Of a stretch of DNA of 25,259 nucleotides, positions 1 to 7,616 are shown piece by piece (the first letter of the stretch is position 1; every line of letters starts with the position of its first letter). The DNA is taken from the IMG/VR virus record IMGVR_UViG_3300013120_000070, positions 1-25,259 of that record; one strand, written 5' to 3'. A program made the position numbers and the translations under genes. The notes below the pieces were generated by a model that did no database searches, was not told the DNA's origin, and saw nothing but the letters and a program-made list of their open reading frames with translations. Origin of the DNA: a virus.

Positions 1-12
1 ATCGCGAAGCAG
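1..12. repeat. Terminal 12-base direct repeat, left copy
   Basis: The first twelve bases (ATCGCGAAGCAG) are identical to the last twelve of the window. A suffix that equals the prefix is what a circular or circularly permuted molecule gives when it is linearised with a short overlap. Removing one copy leaves a circle of 25,247 bases. It could also be chance or a trimming artefact. Confidence 0.6.
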
Positions 13-56
13 GGCGAAAAACGTATAGACTGACAAGGTTTTAGAATAGGTGAATA

Positions 57-299
57 ATGGCTAATTCAATGTTTGGAGTCTTAACATGGATGACCGTGGG
101 AATAGTAAATCTACGTTCGAGGGAAAATCAACTTGAAGCTTGTAAAGTAACCGTTCAAAAATGGTGGAATTACGGTCATTTTCATATTGGGTATGTACGA
201 ATAATTTTAGTGATTGTATTATTGGCACGGTTCTTTGGTCATCCGGTCGATGGTGTTTTGAACCATGCCACTATACAAAATTATCCAGATTTGTACTGA
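57..299 (+). CDS. Small hypothetical protein with one hydrophobic segment
   Basis: I do not recognise this 80-residue product. AGG sits 6 bases before the ATG, which favours this start. The protein has a hydrophobic stretch around residues 48-57 (IILVIVLL), so it may be a small membrane protein. It overlaps a second ORF (161-343) in another frame that has no ribosome binding site but joins directly to the next gene. Only one of the two is likely real and sequence alone does not decide. Its position just upstream of the large terminase is where a small terminase subunit would sit, but no helix-turn-helix is visible. Confidence 0.4.
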   Translation: MANSMFGVLTWMTVGIVNLRSRENQLEACKVTVQKWWNYGHFHIGYVRIILVIVLLARFFGHPVDGVLNHATIQNYPDLY

Positions 300-343
300 A
301 AGATATATTAGATTTTATCAAACGATTAAAATGGGATAAATGA
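161..343 (+). CDS. Alternative small hypothetical protein overlapping the previous ORF
   Basis: This 60-residue ORF is rich in Trp and Cys and ends in a charged helix-like tail (KDILDFIKRLKWDK). Its stop lies 1 base before the ATG at 345, an arrangement usual in this genome. Against it, no Shine-Dalgarno sequence precedes the ATG and it competes with the ORF at 57-299. A shorter ORF in the same frame (86-136) also ends upstream, so a frame error in this stretch is possible. I keep it as an alternative reading. Confidence 0.3.
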   Translation: MVELRSFSYWVCTNNFSDCIIGTVLWSSGRWCFEPCHYTKLSRFVLKDILDFIKRLKWDK

Positions 344-344
344 A

Positions 345-548
345 ATGCCTAAATGTTTAGAATGTAGTTTTACGGCAACGGCAAACAGGTTTAATGCTTG
401 TTGTTCAGCTTATCACGATTTGTGTTGCCCAAAATGCAAAACAACACATATTGATACTGCTGATCTTAATTTAGATTGGCAAAAAAAGGGTGAGATTTAT
501 AGGTATGGAAATCATAACACTTTAAAACACTTTCATAAACCTAAATAG
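345..548 (+). CDS. Small Cys-rich zinc-binding protein
   Basis: The 67-residue protein begins MPKCLECSF and carries a second cluster CCPKC near residues 27-31, so two CxxC pairs could hold one zinc ion as a zinc ribbon. A basic, His-containing tail follows (HNTLKHFHKPK). Such small ribbons are common in phages and usually bind nucleic acid or a host protein, but nothing here fixes the target. It lies 1 base after the preceding stop and 37 bases before the terminase gene. It is one of several unrelated Cys-rich mini-proteins in this genome. Confidence 0.65.
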   Translation: MPKCLECSFTATANRFNACCSAYHDLCCPKCKTTHIDTADLNLDWQKKGEIYRYGNHNTLKHFHKPK

Positions 549-585
549 AAGTTAGAATTTTTCGGCGGCCTAGAACGGATTCACT

Positions 586-2640
586 TTGTCGAAAAATTTG
601 TTCGGTGCTAACCAAACTGAAGAAGATAAAGACCGGAAATACCACCGCGAATATCGTGTGATTCGTCGAGGTGATGAACGCGATATCGAGGTTGATTTTT
701 CACGTCGCGACATGGATCGCGTCAAGGCCGGGGAAGATCCGGTTCAATTCTGCAGGATCTATTTTCCAAACATTTTTTATTATCCGTTCACCGACGACCA
801 ACTTGCGATGATCAAAGCGATCGCCGATCGAATTCACTTCGGCGGTCAACAAGCGATCGCGGCTGAACGCGGCGGCGGCAAATCGACGATCACCAAAGTT
901 GTCGGCGGCATTTGGGCGATGGTATATGCCTTGATTGATTGGGTTGTGATCGTTCGGGCGAACGCACGGTTCGCGCGTGATACACTTGACGATATCAAAA
1001 CACTCTATGAGGAATCTGAACTTCTTGCCGATGATTTCCCGGATATCGTTCAACCGATCCAAGTTCTTGAAGGTGTTGCACAACGAGCGAAGGCCCAGAC
1101 CGTTGACGGTGAACGATCGCGGCTGATCTGGAAACAAGATGAAGTTGTTCTTCCGACGGTGGAAGGATCGCCGGCGTCGGGTTCGGTGATCACGGCGATC
1201 GGCGTTGACGGAGCGATTCGCGGATTGGTGCGCGGGGCCAGAAGGCCGCGTTTGGTGATTGGTGACGATATCGAAACAACCGAAACGGCATATTCCGACG
1301 CGGCCAACAAGAAGAACCGGGATATTCTCGATAGGGATATTGGCGGCCTTGCGGGGCCGGGCCGGACAATGGCGGTGGTTTTGCTTTGCACAATTATCAA
1401 TCGCCGTTGTATCGCCGCCGAATTCACCGACAAGACGATTCGACCTGAATTCCATGGAATTCGCCAACGTTGGATCAAGCATTTTCCTGATCATCCCGAT
1501 CTTTGGGAACGATATATCGTGATCATGCGTGACGGTATGACCGCCGGCGATCCATACGGCCGCGACGCGATGAAATATTATCTTGAACATCGTGCCGAAA
1601 TGGATCAGGGCGTCGAAGTCAGCAACGTCAATCGATATATCCGCAAGGAACTTGAAGACGGATCACCGATCGAGATATCGTCGATTCAATCGGCATATAA
1701 TATCATCGCGAACAAAGGTCTTGAAGTTTTTGCGGCTGAATATCAGAACGAACCGCCGGCCGCCGCGGTCGAGGCTGAACCTATCGAGCCGAAGGACGTT
1801 CAGGCACGTTCAAACGGTTCGCCGCAAAAGCTGATTCCTTCGTGGGGTGATTTCGTCACGGCCGGGATCGATATCGGCGGCCGTCAAATCCATTATGTTC
1901 TTGTCGCATGGCGCGAAGGCCTTGTCGGTCACATTTTCGATTATGGAATTGAACGTGTTCATTCGCCGGCCGGCGATCTTCGGAATCCATCGAAACGTTT
2001 GGCAATTGAACACGCGATAATGAACGCGCTTGTCATTATCAAGGATCGGTTCGATTCCGGATTCAAGATCGATCAATCGGAAAAGAACCATCACGTTGAT
2101 TTGGTGAACGTTGACGCCGGTTATATGGAACAGGCGATCTATCAGTTCTGCCGAACGCACGGTCGTCAAATGTTCATGGCGGTCAAAGGGTATGGATCGA
2201 ATCAGCAAATCTATCGTCAACCGGATAAGCCGGGCGGTGCGCGAAAAATCGGTTATCAATTTTGGGGGAATCTTCTTGTCAACGAGCGAATGTGGTTGTA
2301 TCACGTGAATTCAGACTACTGGAAGAAGGCCGTTCAAGATGGTTTCCTTTTGCCGGTTGGTGAAAAAGGATCGTTGACGATCTTCGGTAGCAAATTCGAA
2401 AACGGCGTCTTTGCAAATCAGATTTGCGCCGAACAATGGGAACGCGAATTCAAAACCGGCAAAGGAATCATTGAAGGGTTCAAAGCGAAGTCGCACGATA
2501 ATCATTATCTTGACGCGCTTCATTATGCGGCCGTCGGCGCTTCGATGTTGGGTGTTGCATTGATCGGAGCGCCGGAAAATGTTGTCACGCAAAAGAGTAT
2601 TTCACTTGCCGCACTTCAAAAAATGAAAAGGAAATTATGA
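586..2640 (+). CDS. terL: Terminase large subunit (packaging ATPase and nuclease)
   Basis: This is the motor that pumps DNA into the prohead and cuts it. The 684-residue protein has a Walker A-like loop AERGGGKST at residues 93-101, a Walker B LVIGDDIE at about 223-230, and a C-terminal RNase H-like nuclease with acidic residues in TAGIDIGG (D429), VNVDAG (D510) and HDNHYLDALHYA (D643). Length and domain order fit a complete terminase. The start is TTG at 586; the product begins MSKNLFGANQ. No ATG lies close by and the ribosome binding site is weak. Its stop overlaps the next start (ATGA). The following gpW and portal homologues match the lambda A-W-B order. No small subunit could be recognised upstream. 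Confidence 0.95.
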   Translation: MSKNLFGANQTEEDKDRKYHREYRVIRRGDERDIEVDFSRRDMDRVKAGEDPVQFCRIYFPNIFYYPFTDDQLAMIKAIADRIHFGGQQAIAAERGGGKSTITKVVGGIWAMVYALIDWVVIVRANARFARDTLDDIKTLYEESELLADDFPDIVQPIQVLEGVAQRAKAQTVDGERSRLIWKQDEVVLPTVEGSPASGSVITAIGVDGAIRGLVRGARRPRLVIGDDIETTETAYSDAANKKNRDILDRDIGGLAGPGRTMAVVLLCTIINRRCIAAEFTDKTIRPEFHGIRQRWIKHFPDHPDLWERYIVIMRDGMTAGDPYGRDAMKYYLEHRAEMDQGVEVSNVNRYIRKELEDGSPIEISSIQSAYNIIANKGLEVFAAEYQNEPPAAAVEAEPIEPKDVQARSNGSPQKLIPSWGDFVTAGIDIGGRQIHYVLVAWREGLVGHIFDYGIERVHSPAGDLRNPSKRLAIEHAIMNALVIIKDRFDSGFKIDQSEKNHHVDLVNVDAGYMEQAIYQFCRTHGRQMFMAVKGYGSNQQIYRQPDKPGGARKIGYQFWGNLLVNERMWLYHVNSDYWKKAVQDGFLLPVGEKGSLTIFGSKFENGVFANQICAEQWEREFKTGKGIIEGFKAKSHDNHYLDALHYAAVGASMLGVALIGAPENVVTQKSISLAALQKMKRKL

Positions 2641-2831
2641 AGTTCAAGAAAAAGCATAAAGGAATCATTTGTCCGAAATGCGGTTGCAAGGATTTCTACG
2701 ATCAGGCCGGTCGGCCGTGGATTACGACCCACACAATCAATCTTCCGGGTTCAATCAAGCGGCATAGAATCTGCCGGTTGTGCGGCAAGCGAATTATCAC
2801 ACGTGAAAGCATAATAAAGCCGCTAAAATAA
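2637..2831 (+). CDS. NrdR-like zinc ribbon protein (no ATP-cone)
   Basis: The 64-residue protein has CPKCGC at residues 12-17 and CRLCGKRIITRE at about 46-57. The pattern of two CxxCG pairs, an intervening basic segment and the ending 'C..CG.R..T.E' is that of the N-terminal zinc ribbon of NrdR, the ribonucleotide reductase repressor, but the ATP-cone domain is absent. It is translationally coupled to the terminase gene by ATGA. It could be a DNA-binding partner of the terminase or a small transcription factor; the family resemblance gives fold, not function. Confidence 0.7.
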   Translation: MKFKKKHKGIICPKCGCKDFYDQAGRPWITTHTINLPGSIKRHRICRLCGKRIITRESIIKPLK

Positions 2832-2837
2832 AAAATA

Positions 2838-2853
2838 ATGCTATATATAGCAT
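2838..2853. promoter_or_regulatory. Perfect 16-bp palindrome, possible operator
   Basis: ATGCTATATATAGCAT reads the same on both strands. It lies in the 56-base gap between the zinc ribbon gene and the gpW-like gene, one of the few gaps in the head module. It is followed at 2862-2877 by a small inverted repeat (CAAAA, six-base loop, TTTTG). Either a dimeric regulator binds here or the mRNA folds ahead of the next gene. No clear promoter elements could be assigned. Confidence 0.4.
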
Positions 2854-2887
2854 ACTATTTCCAAAATGGGGGTTTTGTAGTTGAAAA

Positions 2888-3133
2888 ATGACCGCGGCGC
2901 GCCATTTTGCGATTATGGTAACTTCATATCAATCGATTCTTGACGCGATCGACGCCGAAATGTTGACCGCCGTCGATAAGCCGGGATCATTAACGGTCGC
3001 AGGTCGAACAATTGTCTATCGTTCCTTGACGGAACTAAGCGCAACGCGTGAATATTACAAAGATCTTTTGAATCAATCGACAACGATTCGTGATTCCATC
3101 AAATTCGCAAAAATCAAATCGGGTGCGCCATAA
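2888..3133 (+). CDS. Head completion protein, gpW-like
   Basis: In lambda, gpW binds the portal after packaging and allows tail attachment. This 81-residue product has the gpW layout: an N-terminal helix (SILDAIDAEML), a short beta-hairpin (SLTVAGRTIVYRSL) and a second helix (ELSATREYYKDLL). Lambda gpW is 68 residues. It sits exactly where W sits, between terminase and portal, and its TAA overlaps the portal ATG (TAATG). The start is uncertain: ATG 2888 has no good ribosome binding site, and ATG 2915-2917 (MVTSYQSIL) would remove the first nine or ten residues and give a length closer to gpW. Confidence 0.75.
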   Translation: MTAARHFAIMVTSYQSILDAIDAEMLTAVDKPGSLTVAGRTIVYRSLTELSATREYYKDLLNQSTTIRDSIKFAKIKSGAP

Positions 3134-4638
3134 TGAAATTTTGGAAAAAACTTAAGAGTTCCTTCCGGAATCGTGCGTCGGGCGTTGAGGGCACTCCGTT
3201 CGGCGCACGGAATTATGAAATTGGTCAATCGAATCGGCACGTTGACAAGCATTTCACCAATGCAACGAACAAAGACGCCGATTCACTTATCAACGCCGAC
3301 CTTGCAACGTTGCGTAATCGTGCGCGATACGAAGTTCGAAATAATTCATACGCGACCGGAATCCTTCAGACAAAAGCGAATGATATTGTTGGTCACGGGC
3401 CGCGGATTCAAATCAAAACAAAAAAGCAAACATTGAACCGGTCAATCGAGGACCGTTTCGGTGAATGGCAATTCAATTGCGACCTTGCCGGCAAGTTGTG
3501 TTTTGCCGAATTCCTTCGTTTGGTGGGTTCGGTTCAGCTTGACGAATCCGGCGAAAGCTTTACCGTTCTTCAGAGCGATGATTCGGTGCGCAAGCAACCA
3601 AAGATCCGTCTTCTTGCCGTCGAATCTGATCGGGTAACAACGCCGTGGAATCTGTCGGGCATTTCCGGGGTGAGTTTCGACGGTAGTATTCGGTATGGAA
3701 TCGAAACTGATCTATTTGGCAAACCGAAAAAATACTGGATTCTAAAAAAACATCCCGGCGCCGACAACGCATATATCAGTTATACGACAAGCGATTATGA
3801 TCAAGTCCCGGCGAATCAGGTTATTCACTTGTACCGTATCGACCGGCCGGGCCAGACACGCGGCGTTCCGTGGATCACTCCGGCCTTGCCGTTGTTCGCG
3901 ATGTTGCGGCGATATTCTTTGGCGGTTCTTGCCGCGGCCGAAACGGCCGCCAACATTGGCGGCGTCATCTATTCAGATTCACCGACGTTGACCGCCGATA
4001 ATGTTGACGCGCTTGAGGAAGTTGAGATCGAGCGGAATATGCTTTTAACAATGCCGAAGGCGTGGAAAATCCAGCAATATGAAGCCAAACAACCTACCAC
4101 AACTTACAAAGAATTCAAGGCCCAGATCTTAAACGAGATTGCGCGTTGTCTTAATATGCCGTACAACGTGGCGGCCGGCAATTCGGCCGGGTACAACTAC
4201 GCGTCGGGGCGTTTGGATTGGCAAGTGTACTATAGATCAATCAAGACGAATCAAACTTGGTTGGAAAAACATTTCTGCAACACCATCTTCAAGATGTGGT
4301 TGGCCGAAGCGCGGTTGGTTCCGGGATATATTGACGGCGATGATTATCGGCCGATTCCGTTATCTGAGATCATTTGGTATTGGCCGGGGCAACAACACGT
4401 CGATCCGCAAAAAGAAGCGCAGGCACAAAAGATCCGGTTGGAAAGCAACACCACAACATTGTCGGCCGAATATGCCGCGCAGGGATTGGATTGGCAGAGA
4501 CAACTTGAACAACTTGCCGCCGAAAAGAAGGAAAAGGAACGATTGAAATTATCGGGAGTTATTAAAGATGAAAAAAAGGAAGACAAAGAACCGACCGGCC
4601 AACCGGTTGGCACAAACAAGCCTTCAGACGAGGACTAA
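3133..4638 (+). CDS. Portal protein, lambda gpB type
   Basis: The portal is the twelve-fold ring at one capsid vertex through which DNA passes. The 501-residue protein shows family hallmarks: ARYEVRNNSYATGIL near residues 64-78, IVGHGPRI at 85-92, and RIDRPGQTRGVPWITPALPL near 235-254, followed by the long Ala-rich helix with AAAETAANIGG. Length matches the gpB family (about 500). The ATG overlaps the preceding TAA. The last 71 bases are shared, in another frame, with the start of the capsid polyprotein. The C-terminus is highly charged (EKKEKERLK and similar), as is common in portals. Confidence 0.93.
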   Translation: MKFWKKLKSSFRNRASGVEGTPFGARNYEIGQSNRHVDKHFTNATNKDADSLINADLATLRNRARYEVRNNSYATGILQTKANDIVGHGPRIQIKTKKQTLNRSIEDRFGEWQFNCDLAGKLCFAEFLRLVGSVQLDESGESFTVLQSDDSVRKQPKIRLLAVESDRVTTPWNLSGISGVSFDGSIRYGIETDLFGKPKKYWILKKHPGADNAYISYTTSDYDQVPANQVIHLYRIDRPGQTRGVPWITPALPLFAMLRRYSLAVLAAAETAANIGGVIYSDSPTLTADNVDALEEVEIERNMLLTMPKAWKIQQYEAKQPTTTYKEFKAQILNEIARCLNMPYNVAAGNSAGYNYASGRLDWQVYYRSIKTNQTWLEKHFCNTIFKMWLAEARLVPGYIDGDDYRPIPLSEIIWYWPGQQHVDPQKEAQAQKIRLESNTTTLSAEYAAQGLDWQRQLEQLAAEKKEKERLKLSGVIKDEKKEDKEPTGQPVGTNKPSDED

Positions 4639-6703
4639 AAAACCTTCAAACGGCGATTTGACGTGCCGAACGTTCAGATTGAATATTGAATCTGTCAACG
4701 AGGAAGAACGAACGGTTGAAGCGGTCATCGCAACGGAAGATCCGGTCACGGTTTTTGATTTTGGTCGATATGAAAGAATTGATGAAATCTTACTCATGAG
4801 CGGCGTCAAGTTTCCGATGAGCCGTCAATTGCCGTTACTCGACGCGCACAATAGATGGTCAGTTGGCGATCAGCTTGGATCAACAAGGAACATCCGGGTT
4901 GAAGATGACAAGCTTGTTGGCACGAATTATTTTTCAACAACACCGTCGGCTGACGCGGCGTTTTCATTGATAAAAGAAAAACATTTGACTGACAATTCCG
5001 TCGGGTATCGCGTCAAAAAATACACGACGATCGAGCCGGGCCAAAAGGCAAAAGTTGCCGGTCGATTATTTACAGCAAATAAAGGTCAAAGATTACGAAT
5101 CACTACAGACTGGGAAGTGGTTGAAAATTCCGTTGTAGCAATCGGAGCCGACAAGAATGCAAAAAACCGTTCCGATAATAATGACGGTCGAATTAGAAGT
5201 CTAATTATGAAAGGGACTATTACTATGAAATTCGAAGAATGGCTGAAGAAACGCGGGTTTGACGTCAACGAAATGACCGACGATCAGATCAGCGCCTTGC
5301 GTTCGGACTATGACGCCGAAACGGCAAGGGAACAATCTGCCGCCGCCGGGGCCGGTCAAGTCGGCGACGACGAACAACTTGCAAACGCACACCGAAAAGG
5401 CAAGGAAGAAGAACGCAACCGGCGCGACGCGATCAGGAAACTTGCCGGTGACGATATTGACGCCGATCTTGTTGATCGTTGTATCGAACAGAATTTGTCG
5501 GTCGAGGAAAGTCAACGGCAAATGTTGGAACACTTGAGAGCGAAGAACGCCGTTCGAACCGGCGGCCCGGCGATCGTGGTTCGCGACGCGGCTGCCGCAA
5601 CCGAAGATCTGCAAAACGGCGTCTTATTGCGTGCCGGCGGTGAGTTTGAAAAGGGTTTGGAAAAAGAAAAAGACGCCGATCAGAAGATCGAACGTGCAAA
5701 ACGATTCCGTGACGTTTCCTTGACGGAAATGTGCCGGATGGCACTTCAGATCGACGGCGTGGAACCGCCAATCGGCCGCAACGAGATGATTCACCGTGCC
5801 ATGAGTACATATACACTTCCGCAACTATTAGGTGCAGTTGCCAACAAGGCGCTTCTTGCCGGGTACAACGCGGCGCCGGCGTCGTGGCGCGCTTGGTGCA
5901 ACATCGGAAGTGTACCGAACTTCCAAACACAAACACGAATCCGGTTGACCGATACCGGAGGATTGACGGAAGTTCCGAATTCCGGTGAAGTAGGTCACGG
6001 AACACAACAGGAAGAATACGAGCAGTTCAATGCAAAGACCTATGCAAAGCAGTTCGGGATCACGCGCAAAGATATCATAAACGATAACATCGGCGCGTTC
6101 ACTTCGGTTCCGCAAAAGATGGGTCAAAAAGCACAAAACAGAATTTCACAACTTGTTTATGAGCATTTCATGGCGAACGGTTCAATGACCGACGATTCGG
6201 TTGCGTGTTTCCATGCGAACCATTCGAATCTCAACACGTCGAATGCACTTGATCATGATGGATTAAAAGCCGCATTGATCGAATTCGACAAACAGACCGA
6301 CAAAGATTCTGAGTTACTTGATATTCCGGCCGCGTGGTTGATTGTTCCGGTCGATCTGAAGGTTGTTGCGCAGGAACTTATGAAATCGAAGGTGATGTTA
6401 TACGGCGCCGACGATGAATCGAAGATTCCGGCCGCAAACGTGTTCGAAGGAACATTGGGTATCGTTGCCGATCCGCGGTTGTCAAATTCCGCATACACAA
6501 ACTATTCGGCGACAACGTGGTATTTGAGCGCTTCACCATCGCAAGGTCAAACACTTGAAGTTTCGTTCCTGAATGGAAAGCAAACACCGACGATCGAGCG
6601 ATTCGCAAACGATCCGAATATTTTAGGCGTGGTTTTCAGAGTATATATTGACGTTGCAACGAAGGTTCTTGATTTCCGCACAATGAGCAAAAATACAGCT
6701 TAG
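4568..6703 (+). CDS. Prohead protease-scaffold-major capsid fusion protein
   Basis: One 711-residue polypeptide appears to combine three head functions. Residues about 30-200 resemble the HK97-type prohead protease, with a candidate catalytic His in PLLDAHNR (H94) and Ser in DNSVGYRV (S144). Residues about 220-380 are charged, helical and low in hydrophobics, as expected of a scaffold (delta) domain. Residues about 385-711 are the capsid domain; the stretch CFHANHSNLNTS (548-559), followed by the conserved IPAAWLIVPVDLK, resembles Mu gpT-like/HK97-fold capsid proteins in known protease-capsid fusions. The family is expected to cleave itself during maturation. GGGAG-like bases lie 9 bases before ATG 4568, and the gene overlaps the portal by 71 bases. 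An internal ribosome binding site at 5210-5227 could give scaffold-capsid without protease. Confidence 0.9.
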   Translation: MKKRKTKNRPANRLAQTSLQTRTKKPSNGDLTCRTFRLNIESVNEEERTVEAVIATEDPVTVFDFGRYERIDEILLMSGVKFPMSRQLPLLDAHNRWSVGDQLGSTRNIRVEDDKLVGTNYFSTTPSADAAFSLIKEKHLTDNSVGYRVKKYTTIEPGQKAKVAGRLFTANKGQRLRITTDWEVVENSVVAIGADKNAKNRSDNNDGRIRSLIMKGTITMKFEEWLKKRGFDVNEMTDDQISALRSDYDAETAREQSAAAGAGQVGDDEQLANAHRKGKEEERNRRDAIRKLAGDDIDADLVDRCIEQNLSVEESQRQMLEHLRAKNAVRTGGPAIVVRDAAAATEDLQNGVLLRAGGEFEKGLEKEKDADQKIERAKRFRDVSLTEMCRMALQIDGVEPPIGRNEMIHRAMSTYTLPQLLGAVANKALLAGYNAAPASWRAWCNIGSVPNFQTQTRIRLTDTGGLTEVPNSGEVGHGTQQEEYEQFNAKTYAKQFGITRKDIINDNIGAFTSVPQKMGQKAQNRISQLVYEHFMANGSMTDDSVACFHANHSNLNTSNALDHDGLKAALIEFDKQTDKDSELLDIPAAWLIVPVDLKVVAQELMKSKVMLYGADDESKIPAANVFEGTLGIVADPRLSNSAYTNYSATTWYLSASPSQGQTLEVSFLNGKQTPTIERFANDPNILGVVFRVYIDVATKVLDFRTMSKNTA
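5210..5227 (+). promoter_or_regulatory. Internal ribosome binding site and in-frame ATG
   Basis: AAAGGG at 5210-5215 is followed nine bases later by an in-frame ATG (5225) that would start the product at residue 220 with MKFEEWLKKRGF. This falls at the junction between protease and scaffold domains. The same AAAGGG with an 8-10 base spacer precedes the genes at 6791, 7929 and 12012 and, as AAGGG, those at 7617, 12953 and 15917, so this is the genome's usual start signal and not a random purine run. Confidence 0.6.
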
Positions 6704-6722
6704 TAGTTGAGGCCCTGGGCGG

Positions 6723-6748
6723 CGGCACTTTGCCGAATGCCGGGCATT
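6723..6748 (+). promoter_or_regulatory. Two adjacent small hairpins after the capsid gene
   Basis: CGGCA-CTT-TGCCG (6723-6735) is followed without a gap by AATGC-CGG-GCATT (6736-6748). Both are perfect 5-bp stems with 3-base loops in the 87-base gap between capsid and decoration genes. No T-run follows the second stem beyond TTT, so this is more likely an mRNA stability or partial attenuation element than a full terminator. Confidence 0.35.
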
Positions 6749-6790
6749 TAAAACTGAAACTAAAATTATTTGATAAAGGGATTTTGAATT

Positions 6791-7513
6791 ATGGAAGCAC
6801 AACATTTCCAAGAAGGCGATCTTCAGGATTATACGCCGGCGGCGGCCGTTACAGGTGGTCAAGTGATCAATCTGGCCGGTGAAGGTGTTTATGCTCCTGT
6901 CGATATTGCCGCAAACGTAAAAGGCGCAGTTCGCCGACGTGGAATTGCAAAAATAGCCGGAACAAGCGCCGTCGGTAACGTGGGCGACCCGGTTTGGTGG
7001 GATGACGACGGCGATCCGGTTGGTGGCACGGCCGGAAGCGGGGCCGCGACAACGTTGGCGTCGGCCGGCGATTATCCGATCGGTTCATTGGCGGCGGCAA
7101 AGGCCGCGGCTGATACACACGCATACGTCCGAATGAATCAGTACGATGTTGATCCGCGTGTGTGGTTCGGTAAAACGCACGAAACGAAATCGGCTAACTA
7201 TACGATGGACGCGCAGGACGTCGGTAAGGTCATTCACATTGATACCGACGCGTTCACGATCACGTTGCCGGCGACCGTTGTCGGGTATGATTACATATTC
7301 GTTAATGACGCCGCCGATGGCGGTGCGTTGATAACAATATCGCCAAACGCAAACGACAAAATTATGGGGCCGGATGTTGCCGGCGTCGATAATAAGGATC
7401 GTTTGAATACCAAAGCAACGGCGATTCGCGGCGACTGGTTGCAAATACTAGGCGACGGAGCCGACGGTTGGTTTGTTAAAAACGAGCGTGGAATTTGGGC
7501 GGCTGAAGCATAA
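6791..7513 (+). CDS. Capsid decoration protein, DUF2190-type with C-terminal extension
   Basis: The 240-residue protein follows the capsid gene, where lambda-like phages keep the stabilising decoration protein. Residues 1-115 match the DUF2190 pattern: an early FQEGDLQDYTPAAAVTGGQV, then APVDIAANVKGAVRRRGIAK and VGDPVWWDDD. Residues about 125-240 form an extra beta-rich domain (FTITLPATVVGYDYIFVNDA) that standard short decoration proteins lack; such domains trimerise or protrude on virions. AAAGGG lies 10 bases before the ATG. High expression is expected from that site and from hairpins on both sides of the gene. Confidence 0.75.
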   Translation: MEAQHFQEGDLQDYTPAAAVTGGQVINLAGEGVYAPVDIAANVKGAVRRRGIAKIAGTSAVGNVGDPVWWDDDGDPVGGTAGSGAATTLASAGDYPIGSLAAAKAAADTHAYVRMNQYDVDPRVWFGKTHETKSANYTMDAQDVGKVIHIDTDAFTITLPATVVGYDYIFVNDAADGGALITISPNANDKIMGPDVAGVDNKDRLNTKATAIRGDWLQILGDGADGWFVKNERGIWAAEA

Positions 7514-7517
7514 AAGA

Positions 7518-7554
7518 CGCAAGAAAGTTTCCTCCGTTTTCTTGGCGCTTTTCC
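7518..7554 (+). terminator. Probable intrinsic terminator or attenuator after the decoration gene
   Basis: CGCAAGAAA (7518-7526) pairs with TTTCTTGGCG (7538-7547) with one bulged base and an 11-base loop, followed by CTTTTCC. The T-run is short, so read-through is expected, consistent with the same-strand genes downstream. Confidence 0.5.
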
Positions 7555-7556
7555 TG

Positions 7557-7586
7557 TCGCGGCCGGTTGTCTCCGGCCGGCCGCGA
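7557..7586 (+). promoter_or_regulatory. Perfect 10-bp GC-rich hairpin
   Basis: TCGCGGCCGG (7557-7566) is the exact reverse complement of CCGGCCGCGA (7577-7586), with a 10-base loop between. It lies nine bases after the attenuator-like hairpin and about 20 bases before the ribosome binding site of the next gene. No T-run follows on either strand. It may block 3'-exonucleases, shielding the capsid/decoration mRNA, or lower expression of the downstream insert. Confidence 0.5.
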
Positions 7587-7616
7587 TGAATTATACTTCA
7601 GTTAAGGGATTCCGCG

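Noticed and set aside
42-47. TAGAAT as a -10 box ahead of the first gene
   Set aside because: No -35-like hexamer lies at the right distance (19-24 reads AAACGT).
700-1590. Minus-strand ORF of 296 codons inside the terminase gene
   Set aside because: It is a shadow of the strongly supported terminase frame; its product is Arg-rich, without family motifs, and has no ribosome binding site.
5433-6005. Minus-strand ORF of 190 codons inside the capsid gene
   Set aside because: It is antisense to the capsid domain, Arg-rich, and lacks a start signal.
7557-7586. GC-rich hairpin as a second intrinsic terminator
   Set aside because: No T-run follows the stem on either strand, so it was listed as a regulatory or stabilising hairpin only.
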